A program made the position numbers and the translations under genes. Below, one piece after another: positions 55,846 to 64,000 of a stretch of DNA of 64,000 bases. The number at the start of each line of letters is the position of its first letter. Position 1 is the first letter of the stretch. Under the pieces are notes generated by a model that was not told where the DNA came from, searched no databases, and saw nothing but the letters and a program-made list of their open reading frames with translations. The stretch is from Tiliqua scincoides (Eukaryota; Chordata; Lepidosauria; Squamata; Scincidae). The stretch is taken from assembly GCF_035046505.1 (NCBI RefSeq), contig NC_089821.1:170021531-170085530 (forward strand). Direction: 5' to 3'.

Positions 55846-56244
55846 CTAAAAAAAGACAGATGTAGAAAAACATTTTAGAATATGAATAGAACTACTTTGT
55901 AGCACCACCCATGAATACTCACATGCTACCTATACAACTTAAGGATACTTTCAGTTGATAATGAATAATGATATTTTTGAGAAATGTTTTTAAGGATGCT
56001 TTTCTGAAATTTGACAGCACCATTTGAACTTCATTGCAATCATGAATAGGTGATATGTACATGTGAATGTTTACAGTGCATTCATTCATGACTTTCTCAA
56101 TGGATGTGGGCCCCATAAGTCCTTTAGCCTTTGCACAATAGGCCTTCCCATCTCTGTTCCGAATTGGTGTCAGCCAGACCACATACGCGACTGCCTTGTG
56201 CAGAATCAATGAGTGAATCAGTGACATAGAGAACTTTGAGTACA

Positions 56245-56357
56245 ACGTAACGCTGACTGACAGCGGCTCGGCAAGGTTTCAGCAAGGGTCTTTCCCAGGT
56301 CTACCTGTGGATGCCAGCAATTGAACTGCTGACTCTCTGCATGCAAGGCACCAGTGT
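56245..56357 (-). mobile_element. tRNA-derived lizard SINE, 5' part, reversed
   Basis: GTCTTTCCCAGGTCTACCTG, GATGCCAGCAATTGAACTGC and CTCTGCATGCAAGGCACC are the reverse complement of the SINE head and early body also found at 38484-38642. Confidence 0.65.
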
Positions 56358-57449
56358 TGGGAACTTAAGTCAGTGACTCAGACTCGAGTTGTGAAAATGT
56401 GTACTTTTGGGTGACTTGGCCACTCATGAGTCGCACACATGGAAGACTCTGAAAAAGACTCAAGTCAGGGCTCCCCTGACTCAGTACTCGTCCCCACATT
56501 TGCTGACTTGATATGCCTGTGCCTGGGGGTGCTTGCTTACTATTTTCGCCGCAGGGAAAACCTTGGGGGGCAATCATCCCAATGGCGAGCAGTAGGAAGT
56601 TCCAGCCGGGAGTCAGGAAAAGGTTCGTGTGAGCAGGAGTGGAAGGTAGGCCTGGGCTCTCTTTTCCCGACTTTTCCTGTCTCTGATAGGAAGGTGTGAA
56701 CAGATTATCACTGGACAAAGGATCAGCATTTTCATATTTCTATTGGCTGAGGGAGGGCAGGAGGGAGCAGGGGAGGGGAAGCCTCACTGAATTAGCAGCT
56801 ACAGAGGGTCTACTTCTGAATAGAGCTGCAAGGATCGGGTCATTCTGGTAAGCCTCCCAGCTGCTGCATGTGACCCTCCTCCCTCATGCCACTTCTGTCC
56901 CTGCTCATACTCAGTCCCACCCCCTCCCACAGGGCGGGGACATCAGAGAAGTGAGTAAAGGGAACTCCAAGACAGCCACAGACAGAAAGACTCTCCCAGG
57001 CAGCAGCCCCGTTTGACATGCAGCGCTGGCTTGACATGCTTGCACGGCAACATGAAAATCACCTGCCTACACCCAGGTGAATGTATCACCTGCCTACACC
57101 CAGACCAAGCCTGCAATCGAGAGATATGGCGACTCCGATCTAAAATAGCAGACCCCCACCACCACACAGGACAAATGGTAAAGAAGAAGAAGTAATGATG
57201 TAAGTATGTCAGCCCTGACGTTCTAGCTCTTGCATTGTTTTAAATGTGAAATGCCCGCCTTCCTTTAGCTATCTTTGTGCCAAGCTGTGTGATCTTACCA
57301 AAGATCAGTGAGAAGCACAGCGGCTGGGCTCAAGGATTTCTGATGGGAGGCTTGGGTACTCTGCTCTCGTCCCCCATGAGCCTTACGCATGGGGCATTTG
57401 ACTGGCCTAGTGACTTTTCTGGGAATAATCTGCTGGGGTGTAGATCAAG
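56358..57449. other. Unit-1-specific sequence, unassigned
   Basis: Absent from duplication unit 2. No gene is seen. Contains two copies of CACCTGCCTACACCCAG (57060-57105). Confidence 0.4.
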
Positions 57450-57800
57450 AAGCTTTAGAGGTGAAAGGGGATTTAAATCCTCTTCTGTAAGCCTCCCGCT
57501 GTACAATGGACCTGCACTAGCAATTTCTCTAATGCATGTCTAGGGAGAGAAAGGAGGTGGGAAGGCTGCCAGAAAGGCAGATAGATTCTGGTGTGTGCCA
57601 TCACTACCGAATCTGCCTTCTCTGAGTTTTCCCACCCATTATACCCCTCCTTGCCTGGTTTCACTCCCTCCTTGTCTCTGTTCTTCCTTCCCTTCTCCTT
57701 CCTGCCTTCTCCTGCCTCTGTAGATATGGTAACATGCACAGGAAGGCCCAAGCCTTACCACCAGTACCCTGGAAGCGTGCTACTCAGCACACTGCCATAA
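57450..57800. mobile_element. DNA transposon remnant shared with 62470-62830 and 35690
   Basis: GGATTTAAATCC, GACCTGCACTAGCAATTTCT, TCTGGTGTGTGCCATCACT recur near 62500 and in part near 35725. Ends not defined. Confidence 0.4.
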
Positions 57801-58563
57801 GGTTCTTTATGGCATCAAGTGCTAGCAGAACGCATGTTTCACCAGCACTCACAGCCCATAGGACTGGGCTGTTTTTCTAGCATGCTATTGTGTGGGAGGA
57901 GCAGTAGTGGTGTGTAGTGTAAAAATGATGACAGAAGGTTCCAAGGCCCACAACAAAAGGGCACCTGAGGATCGCAATGCCTGTAAACTAAGGAGCCTTT
58001 TGCAGGCTGATCTAGAATGCCACATTTGTGCCAATGAGCTCTTGGCTGTGCTGTCACATTAAATTAAATGGTGGTAAAAGATAAGCACATACTAAGGGTT
58101 GTACTCATAGATCTTACTGCCTCCATTGACTTAATGGTGCAACCCTTTTTGGGAAGGCGGGTTCTGTGCACCAACCAGTGACTATTTAAGAAAAACCCAC
58201 CAGGTTGTAGTAAGTGCATGTAGCCTTGTGATGCAGTGCTCTACATTCACAGCGAACCCTTTTCAAGCTCTGGGAACCTTCACTATCACTATGACATAAA
58301 TCAGAAATGTTACAGTGGCATCCCATTTATATTTGCTAAAACTGAATGTAGCATTAAACTTCCTGTAGCTTGACTTCAGTGCTGATGGAGGGTCAGAAAC
58401 AGCCACCGTATTCTCTCATTGTTCTCTCTGGGGTATCCTGTCCTCAGTGTGCTGCTATTTAGTTGCTGATATGGCTGGAGAGCTCCAGGTAGCCCATGAA
58501 AACATGTAACAGCTGCTGTCTTGGACAACTCTTAGCCAGTCCTCAGAGAGGCAGTGTGCTTAC

Positions 58564-58687
58564 CTGTAAAAGAGGGAATTTGGAGACTGTCCACCTCTTC
58601 TACCCTTCAAATGGTTTCAAGCATTTGAATATCTGCTCTACTCAATGTGTTTCCAACGAGAAAGTTCTGTCCATGATCTTTGAGAAT
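58564..58687 (-). pseudogene. GSTA-like exon 6 of the broken copy
   Basis: Stop at 58609-58607, net loss of 8 nt between GAAGAGGTGG and the end. Confidence 0.9.
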
Positions 58688-58712
58688 CTAGAATATAGGA
58701 AACATTAATAAG

Positions 58713-58990
58713 CAAGGATCAGTCTTGGGACCATTGCTTTTCGACTTGTTCATAATATCCTGGAGTCAGAAATAAGCAGTGAGTGGCCAAGTTTGCAGAT
58801 GATGCTAAACTTTTCTGGGTGGTGAAGACCAAAAGGGATTGTGAAGACCTCCAGAAGGATCTCTCCAAACTGGCAGAATGGGCAAAATGATGATGAAAAA
58901 CATCATCAGCAAAATGGCAGATGAGTTTCAAAGTAAGTGTAAAGTCATGCACATTGGGGCAAAAAATCAAAACTTCACATATAGGCTAAA
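58713..58990 (+). mobile_element. CR1 LINE, internal reverse-transcriptase fragment
   Basis: Plus-strand equivalent of the RT block seen on minus at 23381-23130: AAGGATCAGTCTTGGGACC (GSVLGP), GCAGATGATGCTAAACTTTT (ADDAKLF), then CAAAGTAAGTGTAAAGTCAT and GCACATTGGGGCAAAAAATC. Small indels break the frame. It ends where a hAT-like element begins. Confidence 0.85.
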
Positions 58991-58991
58991 G

Positions 58992-59480
58992 CAGTGGTAT
59001 TCAAACTGGGGCGTTGTGACGCCCCAGCCTGTGGGTCCTGGCCTCTGCCCCCTTAAGGGGCGGGGCAGCCAGGAGACGGGGGAAGGCAGCGGATCGCGCC
59101 ACTCAGGGTGGCTGCAGGGGCTTGGGTGCACTTGCCCAAGCCTCCTGCATCCTCCCAGGGATGCAGGGAGCCCTGCGCAACCTTCTGCAGGGTTCCCAGG
59201 TCAGTAAAAGTGAAAGTGGAGCAATCGCGCCCCGCTCCGCAAAACTGGAAGCGGAGCACGATCGCTCCGCTTTCCCTTCTGATGGGGCTGTAGGGACTGG
59301 GGTGCACTCACTAGTCCCTGCAGAAGCTGTCCCTGTATGCAGGGAGCCCTGCACGAGCGCCTGCAGGGCTCCCCAGGTCAGGGAAAGGGAGAGTGGGGTG
59401 ATCGTGCTCCGCTTCTGCTTTTGCCAGACAGTGTGTGCACCCACAGCAACCCCACTCCCCGCGGGCTGGTGAACAGATGA
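58992..59480 (+). mobile_element. hAT-like element, relative of 31902-32420
   Basis: Starts CAGTGGTATTCAAACTGGGG, then GACGCCCCAGCCTGTGGGTC and CCCCCTTAAGGGGCGGGG as in the TMEM14A intron copy. Repeats internally (GCAGGGAGCCCTGC twice, about 59163 and 59339; CGATCGCTCCGC). The right end is not defined. Confidence 0.6.
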
Positions 59481-59867
59481 TTTTTCTGCTGGAGCAAAGC
59501 AGTTTTCAATTAATGTGTCAAATGGCTTGTAGTGGCTGCTTTTCTCACAGTCTCTCCAACTGTGTTTTGCAGGGAGTGGCTCTCAGGTGGCTGGGTCCCA
59601 ACCCTCCTGGAATTTCCACCCTCTAGGAAAGACTCCACCCCAGCTGGAGCAAAGAGTGCCCATTCCATGGGAAGGATACATGCAATTGGGCATTTCCCTA
59701 TGTTTTCATCATTTCAACCCGTGCACATGAGAGCTGCTCACCAAACAGTGACTTTCACCTTCCTAGAATAACATTTTGAGGGTTTTTCTTTAGGGTTTTT
59801 ACTGTATTCATATCATATTTGATATTAAATGCCTAATACCTCCTGATTTAGGTATCTCAGTGAGTGG
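59481..59867. other. Unassigned sequence
   Basis: Searched for missing GSTA exons 2 to 5; none found. Confidence 0.4.
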
Positions 59868-60046
59868 GGGCCCAATCCTATCCAACTTTCCAGCACTGGT
59901 GCAGCTACAGTGCAGCACCGAGGGAAGGGAACACATGTCCCCATACCTTAAGGGAGTCTCTGTGATTGCCTTCCCACCACAAAATGCAGAGCACACTCCA
60001 TTGGTATGGCTGCACCGGGACGGGAAAATTGGATAGGACTGGGCCC
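59868..60046. mobile_element. Harbinger-like MITE (179 bp)
   Basis: Ends GGGCCCAATCCTATCCAAC and GGATAGGACTGGGCCC; flanks TGG and TGA. Confidence 0.8.
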
Positions 60047-60824
60047 TGAGTTAGCACACGCCTTTCAGAAAAGGCTTGTTGGATGTAGAAGTTTGCAATC
60101 CTATTGTGTGTAACCAAAGCTTGCTTCTCCCAAGGATACCCTTTGCTGAAATTGTTTTAGCTGAAAGTCAAAAGCAGCTTTCCTTAGGTTATGTGCTAAT
60201 GAAACATCAGGCTGCTGAGGGGCGCTGTGAGATGGGGCTGTTTTCCCATAAAACGATTCTTGCAGCTCATTAGAGTGCAGACTCTTCCACGACATCTTCC
60301 AGTTACACTACAAAGTTAGTCAGTAGAGAACAAAGTTCAGTCCTCTTGCTCTGGAACAGGCTCCTTGCTTCTTATCTGTGCATTATTGTCCTTGGGGTTG
60401 ATTGCTTCTTTCAGGCTCAAGCCTGCAGTTTTAATATGCAACTTGAGAGTGGCTGTGCTCCAAACCAGGATATAGACCAACGCATATAAACTAGGATATA
60501 AACCAGTTTGTTCACTCTCTTTCATCCACAATGAATTGCTTTGATTAACTCAAATCAAGCTTTATCTGACCACTACAAGTCTGTTTATATTCTTATCTGC
60601 TGTATTTGTATTCTTTCATAAGATGGGAATCCTAGGAGACCAAGGACCCAATCCTATTGAGTCACTGCACTGCTAGAATGCATTCTGGTGCTGCAGTGTG
60701 CTATATCAAAGCTGCAAAATGCAACCTATCATTCTGCATAGCCTGTCTGCCACCACAGCCACATGCTAAGGCACTCTGGAAAAGCCCAGCAGCTAGTAAG
60801 TTGGTGCGGAGAGCAGTGGCATAG

Positions 60825-61611
60825 TTAAGGAGGTGCAGGGGGTAGCAGTTGCACCGGGCAACAAGCTTTAGGGGGGCAACAAGTTGAGCTTGACACTAGT
60901 GGCCAAAATTGTGAAAATCTTGGTATGTATGAATAATACCATCATGTTATATATCATTGGAAAGGTAATTTAATGCAGAATGCAATGAAACAAACCACAT
61001 TAGAATATCTGTATTCTATCAAAAGTTATGGCCAATTAACCAGAAAACAAAAACACAACTGACTTAAGGAACAAAAAGTGGATTTCTTTAACTCAAAACT
61101 GACCTATGAGAATGATTGCTCTGAAAGCCAATGAAATGTTATTATGATACTGCATGGAACCAATAAGGTGTTAATATGAGTCAGCTCTCATTTCCAGGTA
61201 TCATAATACAGCTACTCCTGCTAACTGGAAAAGAGGCACTTTTTCAAGTGGAGCTCTTATATTTAGCAGGAAGAGATTAACAATCCCCTTTACTCCAGTA
61301 CAGTGTCTCTAACCAATAAGGGACACACTTTTTATTTATTTACTTATTAAATTTGATTTTGTCATGTGGGGGGGGGGGCTACAAAATCTTCTTTGATCCC
61401 AGGTAGCAGATAGATGCCTTAGATATGTCAATGGCTTGGGGGAGGTGGCAGATAAAGTGGGTGGTAAACTGCTGAGGGGAGGAGGCAGGTTTCTCCCCAA
61501 TTTTCACTTTTTAAAAACCCCAGGCATGATGTCACTTCCAGTTGTGACATCACTTCCAGGGCATCATTTTGAGCTCCGCACCAGGCTACCCATTCATTAG
61601 CTACGCCACTG
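60825..61611 (+). mobile_element. DNA transposon, CAGTGGC family, longest copy (787 bp)
   Basis: Ends CAGTGGCATAGTTAAGG and CATTAGCTACGCCACTG; flanked by GCGGAGAG (60817-60824) and GCAGAGAG (61612-61619), seven of eight identical. Shares its first 400 bp with 1042-1468 and part with 39824-40168; the rest (61300-61600) is not seen in the shorter copies. No transposase frame. Confidence 0.88.
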
Positions 61612-62222
61612 GCAGAGAGTGGGAGATGGATGGGAGGAATGGGGAGAGGAGGTGGAGGGACAGGGCAGAGATTGGGGTAAGCAGGAGAATGTCAATGTCA
61701 ATGAATGGGGAGGAGGGAGGTGTTGATGGCAGCAGCACTGTGTATATCATATTCCCCCATCCAACATTGGCATGGCTGCATTGGTGCCAGAGGAATTGTG
61801 CTGAATTGGGCTCAGTTAAAACAGCCTGAGGATCTTTGATTAATAGAATGAGACACTTTCAAGAAAGAAGCAGATTAAAGGCTGTTTTGTTTCCAACTGA
61901 GTGTGACCCTCCTGACTAACTGAACTTGCCAAACACATACAAAGCAAGAGGCAGTTTTTGTCCATGTGTCATGACACTGCTTGGTCAAATAAATATTATA
62001 CAAAAACACATAAGCTGAAGATGTTTTATTTCATTTTAGTTTAGTGGCACAGTACAGACATTTCCACTGCATAAATCTTGCTGTTCTGTGATTTGATCTA
62101 GTTTCCCGCTATTCAGATTTAAGTTCTCCCTGCTTGTTAGAGCCCTTACAATGGTCTGAAATATACTGCTCCATCTCAATATCAGCACTTTGCTGACTGC
62201 GACATCAATACATGGACTATAA
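61612..62222 (-). other. 3' flank and 3' UTR of the third GSTA copy
   Basis: On the minus strand an AATAAA lies at 62030-62025, about 195 nt after the stop at 62223, a credible polyadenylation signal matching the one at 55224-55219 in unit 1. Confidence 0.6.
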
Positions 62223-62351
62223 TCAAGATGCACAATTGAATATTTTAATTGCTTCTGCAGCAGTTTTTGCATCTGTTGGTGGTCTTCTTGGGCTGCCTGG
62301 CTGCAAGAATTTCTTAATTGTGGGAATGTTGCTCATTCTTCCTTTAAAAGC
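62223..62351 (-). CDS. GSTA: Alpha-class GST, last exon of a third copy (rest beyond window)
   Basis: 129 nt, acceptor TTTTTTAG, 42 residues: [20 protein letters not shown], then [22 protein letters not shown] and TGA at 62225-62223. Open and in the family's register, with the FLQPGSPR motif. In unit 1, exon 6 lies 2.7 kb upstream of exon 7; the equivalent point here is past 64000, so whether this copy is complete cannot be judged. The C-terminal helix differs from the complete gene and could alter the lid over the substrate site. Confidence 0.85.
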   Translation of the reverse strand, partial: AFKGRMSNIPTIKKFLQPGSPRRPPTDAKTAAEAIKIFNCAS

Positions 62352-63292
62352 CTAAAAAAGGAGAGAAAGGTAGATAGAAAAACATTTCAGAACAGGAATA
62401 GAACTACTTTGAAGCACCACCCTTGAATACTCAGTATAGAGATGGAGCAAATCTGAGTAGCCGGGGGCTAGCCCGGGCTGCCTGGGAACAGGGCTAGGAT
62501 CCTGGCAATTTCACTAGCACATGTCTGAGGCGAGAAAGGGGACAAGGATGCTGCAGAATGGGGTGGGGGGGGTAGGATCTGGTGCACACCATCACTGCCA
62601 GAGCCACCATTTCCTAATCTTCTAAACCCCATTATGTACCCCTCACCACATTGTTTTGCCCTCTTCCCCTCCCTGGTCTGCCCTCCCTGCCTCCTCCCAC
62701 CTTCCCTGTCATCTTACCTGCCTCCGCAGGCCTCTGTAGGTCTGGCAACGTGTACAGGAAGGCTGAGGCCTTCCCACAAGTTCACTGCTGGAAGGCACTT
62801 TTTGGCTGTTTTACAGCATCAAGTGCTAGTGGAACACATGTTCCACCAGCACTCACAGCCCATAAGACTGGGCTGTTTTTCTAGCACACTATTGTGTGGG
62901 AGGAGCAGTAGTGGTGTGTAGTGTAAAAATGATGACAGAAGGTTCCAAGGACCACAACAAAAGGTCACCTGAGGATCAAAACATCTGTGAACTAAAGAGC
63001 CTTTGCAGGCTGATCTAGGGTGCCACATTTATGCCAATGAGCTCTTAGGTATGCTGCCACATTCAATTAAGTGGTGGTAAAAGATATGTACATACTAAGG
63101 GTTGTACTCATAGGTCTTACCACCTCCAGTGAATTAATAATGCAACTCTTTGTGGGAAGGCGGGTTCTGTGCACCAGCCTGTGACTATGAAAAATCCACC
63201 AGGTTGTGATAAGAGCTTGTGGCCTTATGATCCAGTGTTCCATAGTCACTGCAAACCCTTTTTGAGCTCTAGAAACCTTCACTATCACTATG
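62352..63292. other. Intron 6 of the third GSTA copy
   Basis: Duplicated block (see unit 2), including the transposon remnant at about 62470-62830. No exon. Confidence 0.6.
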
Positions 63293-64000
63293 AACATAAG
63301 AACATAAGAACAGCCCCACTGGATCAGGCCATAGGCCCATCTAGTCCAGCTTCCTGTATCTCACAGCGGCCCACCAAATGCCCCAGGGAGCACACCAGAT
63401 AACAAGAAACCTCATCCTGGTGCTCTCCCTTGCATCTGGCATTCTGACATAACCCATTTCTAAAATCAGGAGGTTGCGCATACACATCATGGCTTGTACC
63501 CCGTAATGGATTTTTCCTCCAGAAACCTGTCCAAACCTTTTAAAGGCATCTAGGCTAGACGCCAGCACCACATCCTGTGGCAAGGAGTTCCATAGACCGA
63601 CCACACGCTAAGTAAAGAAATATTTTCTTTTGTCTGTCCTAACCCTCCCAACACTCGATTTTAGCGGATGTCCCCTGGTTCTGGTGTTATGTGAGAGTGT
63701 AAAGAGCATCTCTCTATCCACTCTGTCCATCCCCTGCATAATTTTGTATGTCTCAATCATGTCCCCCCTCAGGCGTCTCTTTTCTAGGCTGAAGAGGCCC
63801 AAACGCCATAGCCTTTCCTCATAAGGAAGGTGCCCCAGTCCCGTAATCATCCTAGTCGCTCTCTTTTGCACCTTTTCCATTTCCACTATGTCTTTTTTGA
63901 GATGCGGCGACCAGAACTGGACACTATACTCCAGGTGTGGCCTTACCATAGATTTGTACAACGGCATTATAATACTAGCCGTTTTGTTCTCAATACCCTT
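63293..64000 (-). mobile_element. CR1 LINE, 3' end, continuing past the window
   Basis: The 3' tail (GAACATAAGAACATAAGAAC) starts at 63293; the minus strand then encodes the usual CR1 reverse-transcriptase end (63967-63608: [36 protein letters not shown]). One of the least diverged copies here. It interrupts duplication unit 2. Confidence 0.9.

Larger units (their letters stand above)
54005..58330. repeat. Tandem duplication, unit 1 (holds broken GSTA copy)
   Basis: Matches unit 2 (about 60325-63290) in order: CATTACTGTCCTTGGATTTG with TGCTTCTTTCAGGCTCA; TTCTTTCATAAGATGGGAAT at about 54731 (60613 in unit 2); the GSTA 3' UTR (TACAGACATTTCCACTTCAT); exon 7; intron 6 start; then 57690-58260, which is about 90 percent identical to 62690-63290 (for example ATTGTGTGGGAGGAGCAGTA). 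Unit 1 has extra insertions at 54160, 55323 and about 55930-57450. Confidence 0.85.
55714..58687 (-). pseudogene. Broken alpha-class GST copy (exons 6 and 7 only)
   Basis: Exon 6 (58687-58564) still reads ILKDHGQNFLVGNTLSRADI but has an in-frame TGA at 58609-58607 and is 124 nt against the normal 132, so the frame is also shifted before the usual FPLLQ; its acceptor (TATTCTAG) and donor (GTAAGC) are intact. Exon 7 (55845-55714) is open: [20 protein letters not shown], ending IKIFDTPVS. No exons 2 to 5 occur before the next copy's 3' end; that space (58.7-60.3 kb) holds a CR1 fragment, a hAT-like element and a MITE. So this is a partial, non-functional tandem copy, although exon 7 could in principle be spliced into a transcript from a copy to the right. 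Confidence 0.85.
60325..63290. repeat. Tandem duplication, unit 2
   Basis: Same order of segments as unit 1 (about 54005-58330): CATTATTGTCCTTGGGGTTG, TTCTTTCATAAGATGGGAAT, the 3' UTR (TACAGACATTTCCACTGCAT), exon 7, and the 62690-63290 block. It has its own insertions (60825-61611, and a CR1 at 63293) and lacks the two hAT elements of unit 1. Confidence 0.85.

Noticed and set aside
58688-60324. Exons 2 to 5 of the second GSTA copy
   Set aside because: Searched on the minus strand for the [16 protein letters not shown] and GRGRMES segments; only transposons and unassigned sequence found.

Overview
The window is vertebrate nuclear DNA, most likely from a squamate reptile (a lizard). Genes are sparse and split by introns, and the rest is dense with CR1 LINEs, hAT and Harbinger-like DNA transposon remnants, a 5S-rRNA-derived SINE and a tRNA-derived SINE of the lizard type. 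No bacterial, organellar or CRISPR features are present. The species cannot be named from the sequence.

Host genes all lie in the right-hand half and reproduce the TMEM14A - GSTA cluster known from human chromosome 6p12. TMEM14A is on the plus strand (four coding exons, 31338-34767, 99 residues, probably driven from a CpG island at about 26540-27130). Facing it on the minus strand is a complete alpha-class glutathione S-transferase gene (six coding exons, 43672 down to 37307, 222 residues, plus a probable non-coding first exon near 48 kb). Further right are two more GSTA 3' ends on the minus strand: a broken copy with only exons 6 and 7 (58687 down to 55714), and a last exon (62351 down to 62223) of another copy whose remaining exons would lie beyond the window. 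These two 3' ends sit in a tandem duplication (about 54.0-58.3 kb against 60.3-63.3 kb), and transposons present in one unit but not the other give a relative timetable.

The left 26 kb has no coding exon I can support. It holds two 5S-derived SINEs, three CR1 fragments, hAT and Harbinger-like MITEs, simple repeats and unassigned sequence. Five groups of DNA transposon recur across the window: (i) hAT elements starting CAGGGGTGTC; (ii) hAT-like elements starting CAGTGGTTCCC or CAGGGCTTTTC, some with large internal palindromes; (iii) a family starting CAGTGGCATNNCTAGGG with 8-bp target duplications; (iv) short palindromic Harbinger-like MITEs with GGGCNCAATCCTA ends and TNA target duplications, in about 90-bp and 180-bp sizes; (v) a mariner-like MITE with TA ends. 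CR1 fragments occur at 1.5, 13.1, 22.3, 50.8, 58.7 and 63.3 kb, and a different non-LTR retrotransposon fragment at 49.6-50.8 kb.

I did not find a clearly new biological system. The points most worth checking are Lys in place of the usual Arg15 in the GSTA active site, the 5S-derived SINE with a TTCG hairpin in its tail, the MITE family caught with a paralogous empty site inside CR1, and the GSTA tandem duplication with its unit-specific transposon insertions.
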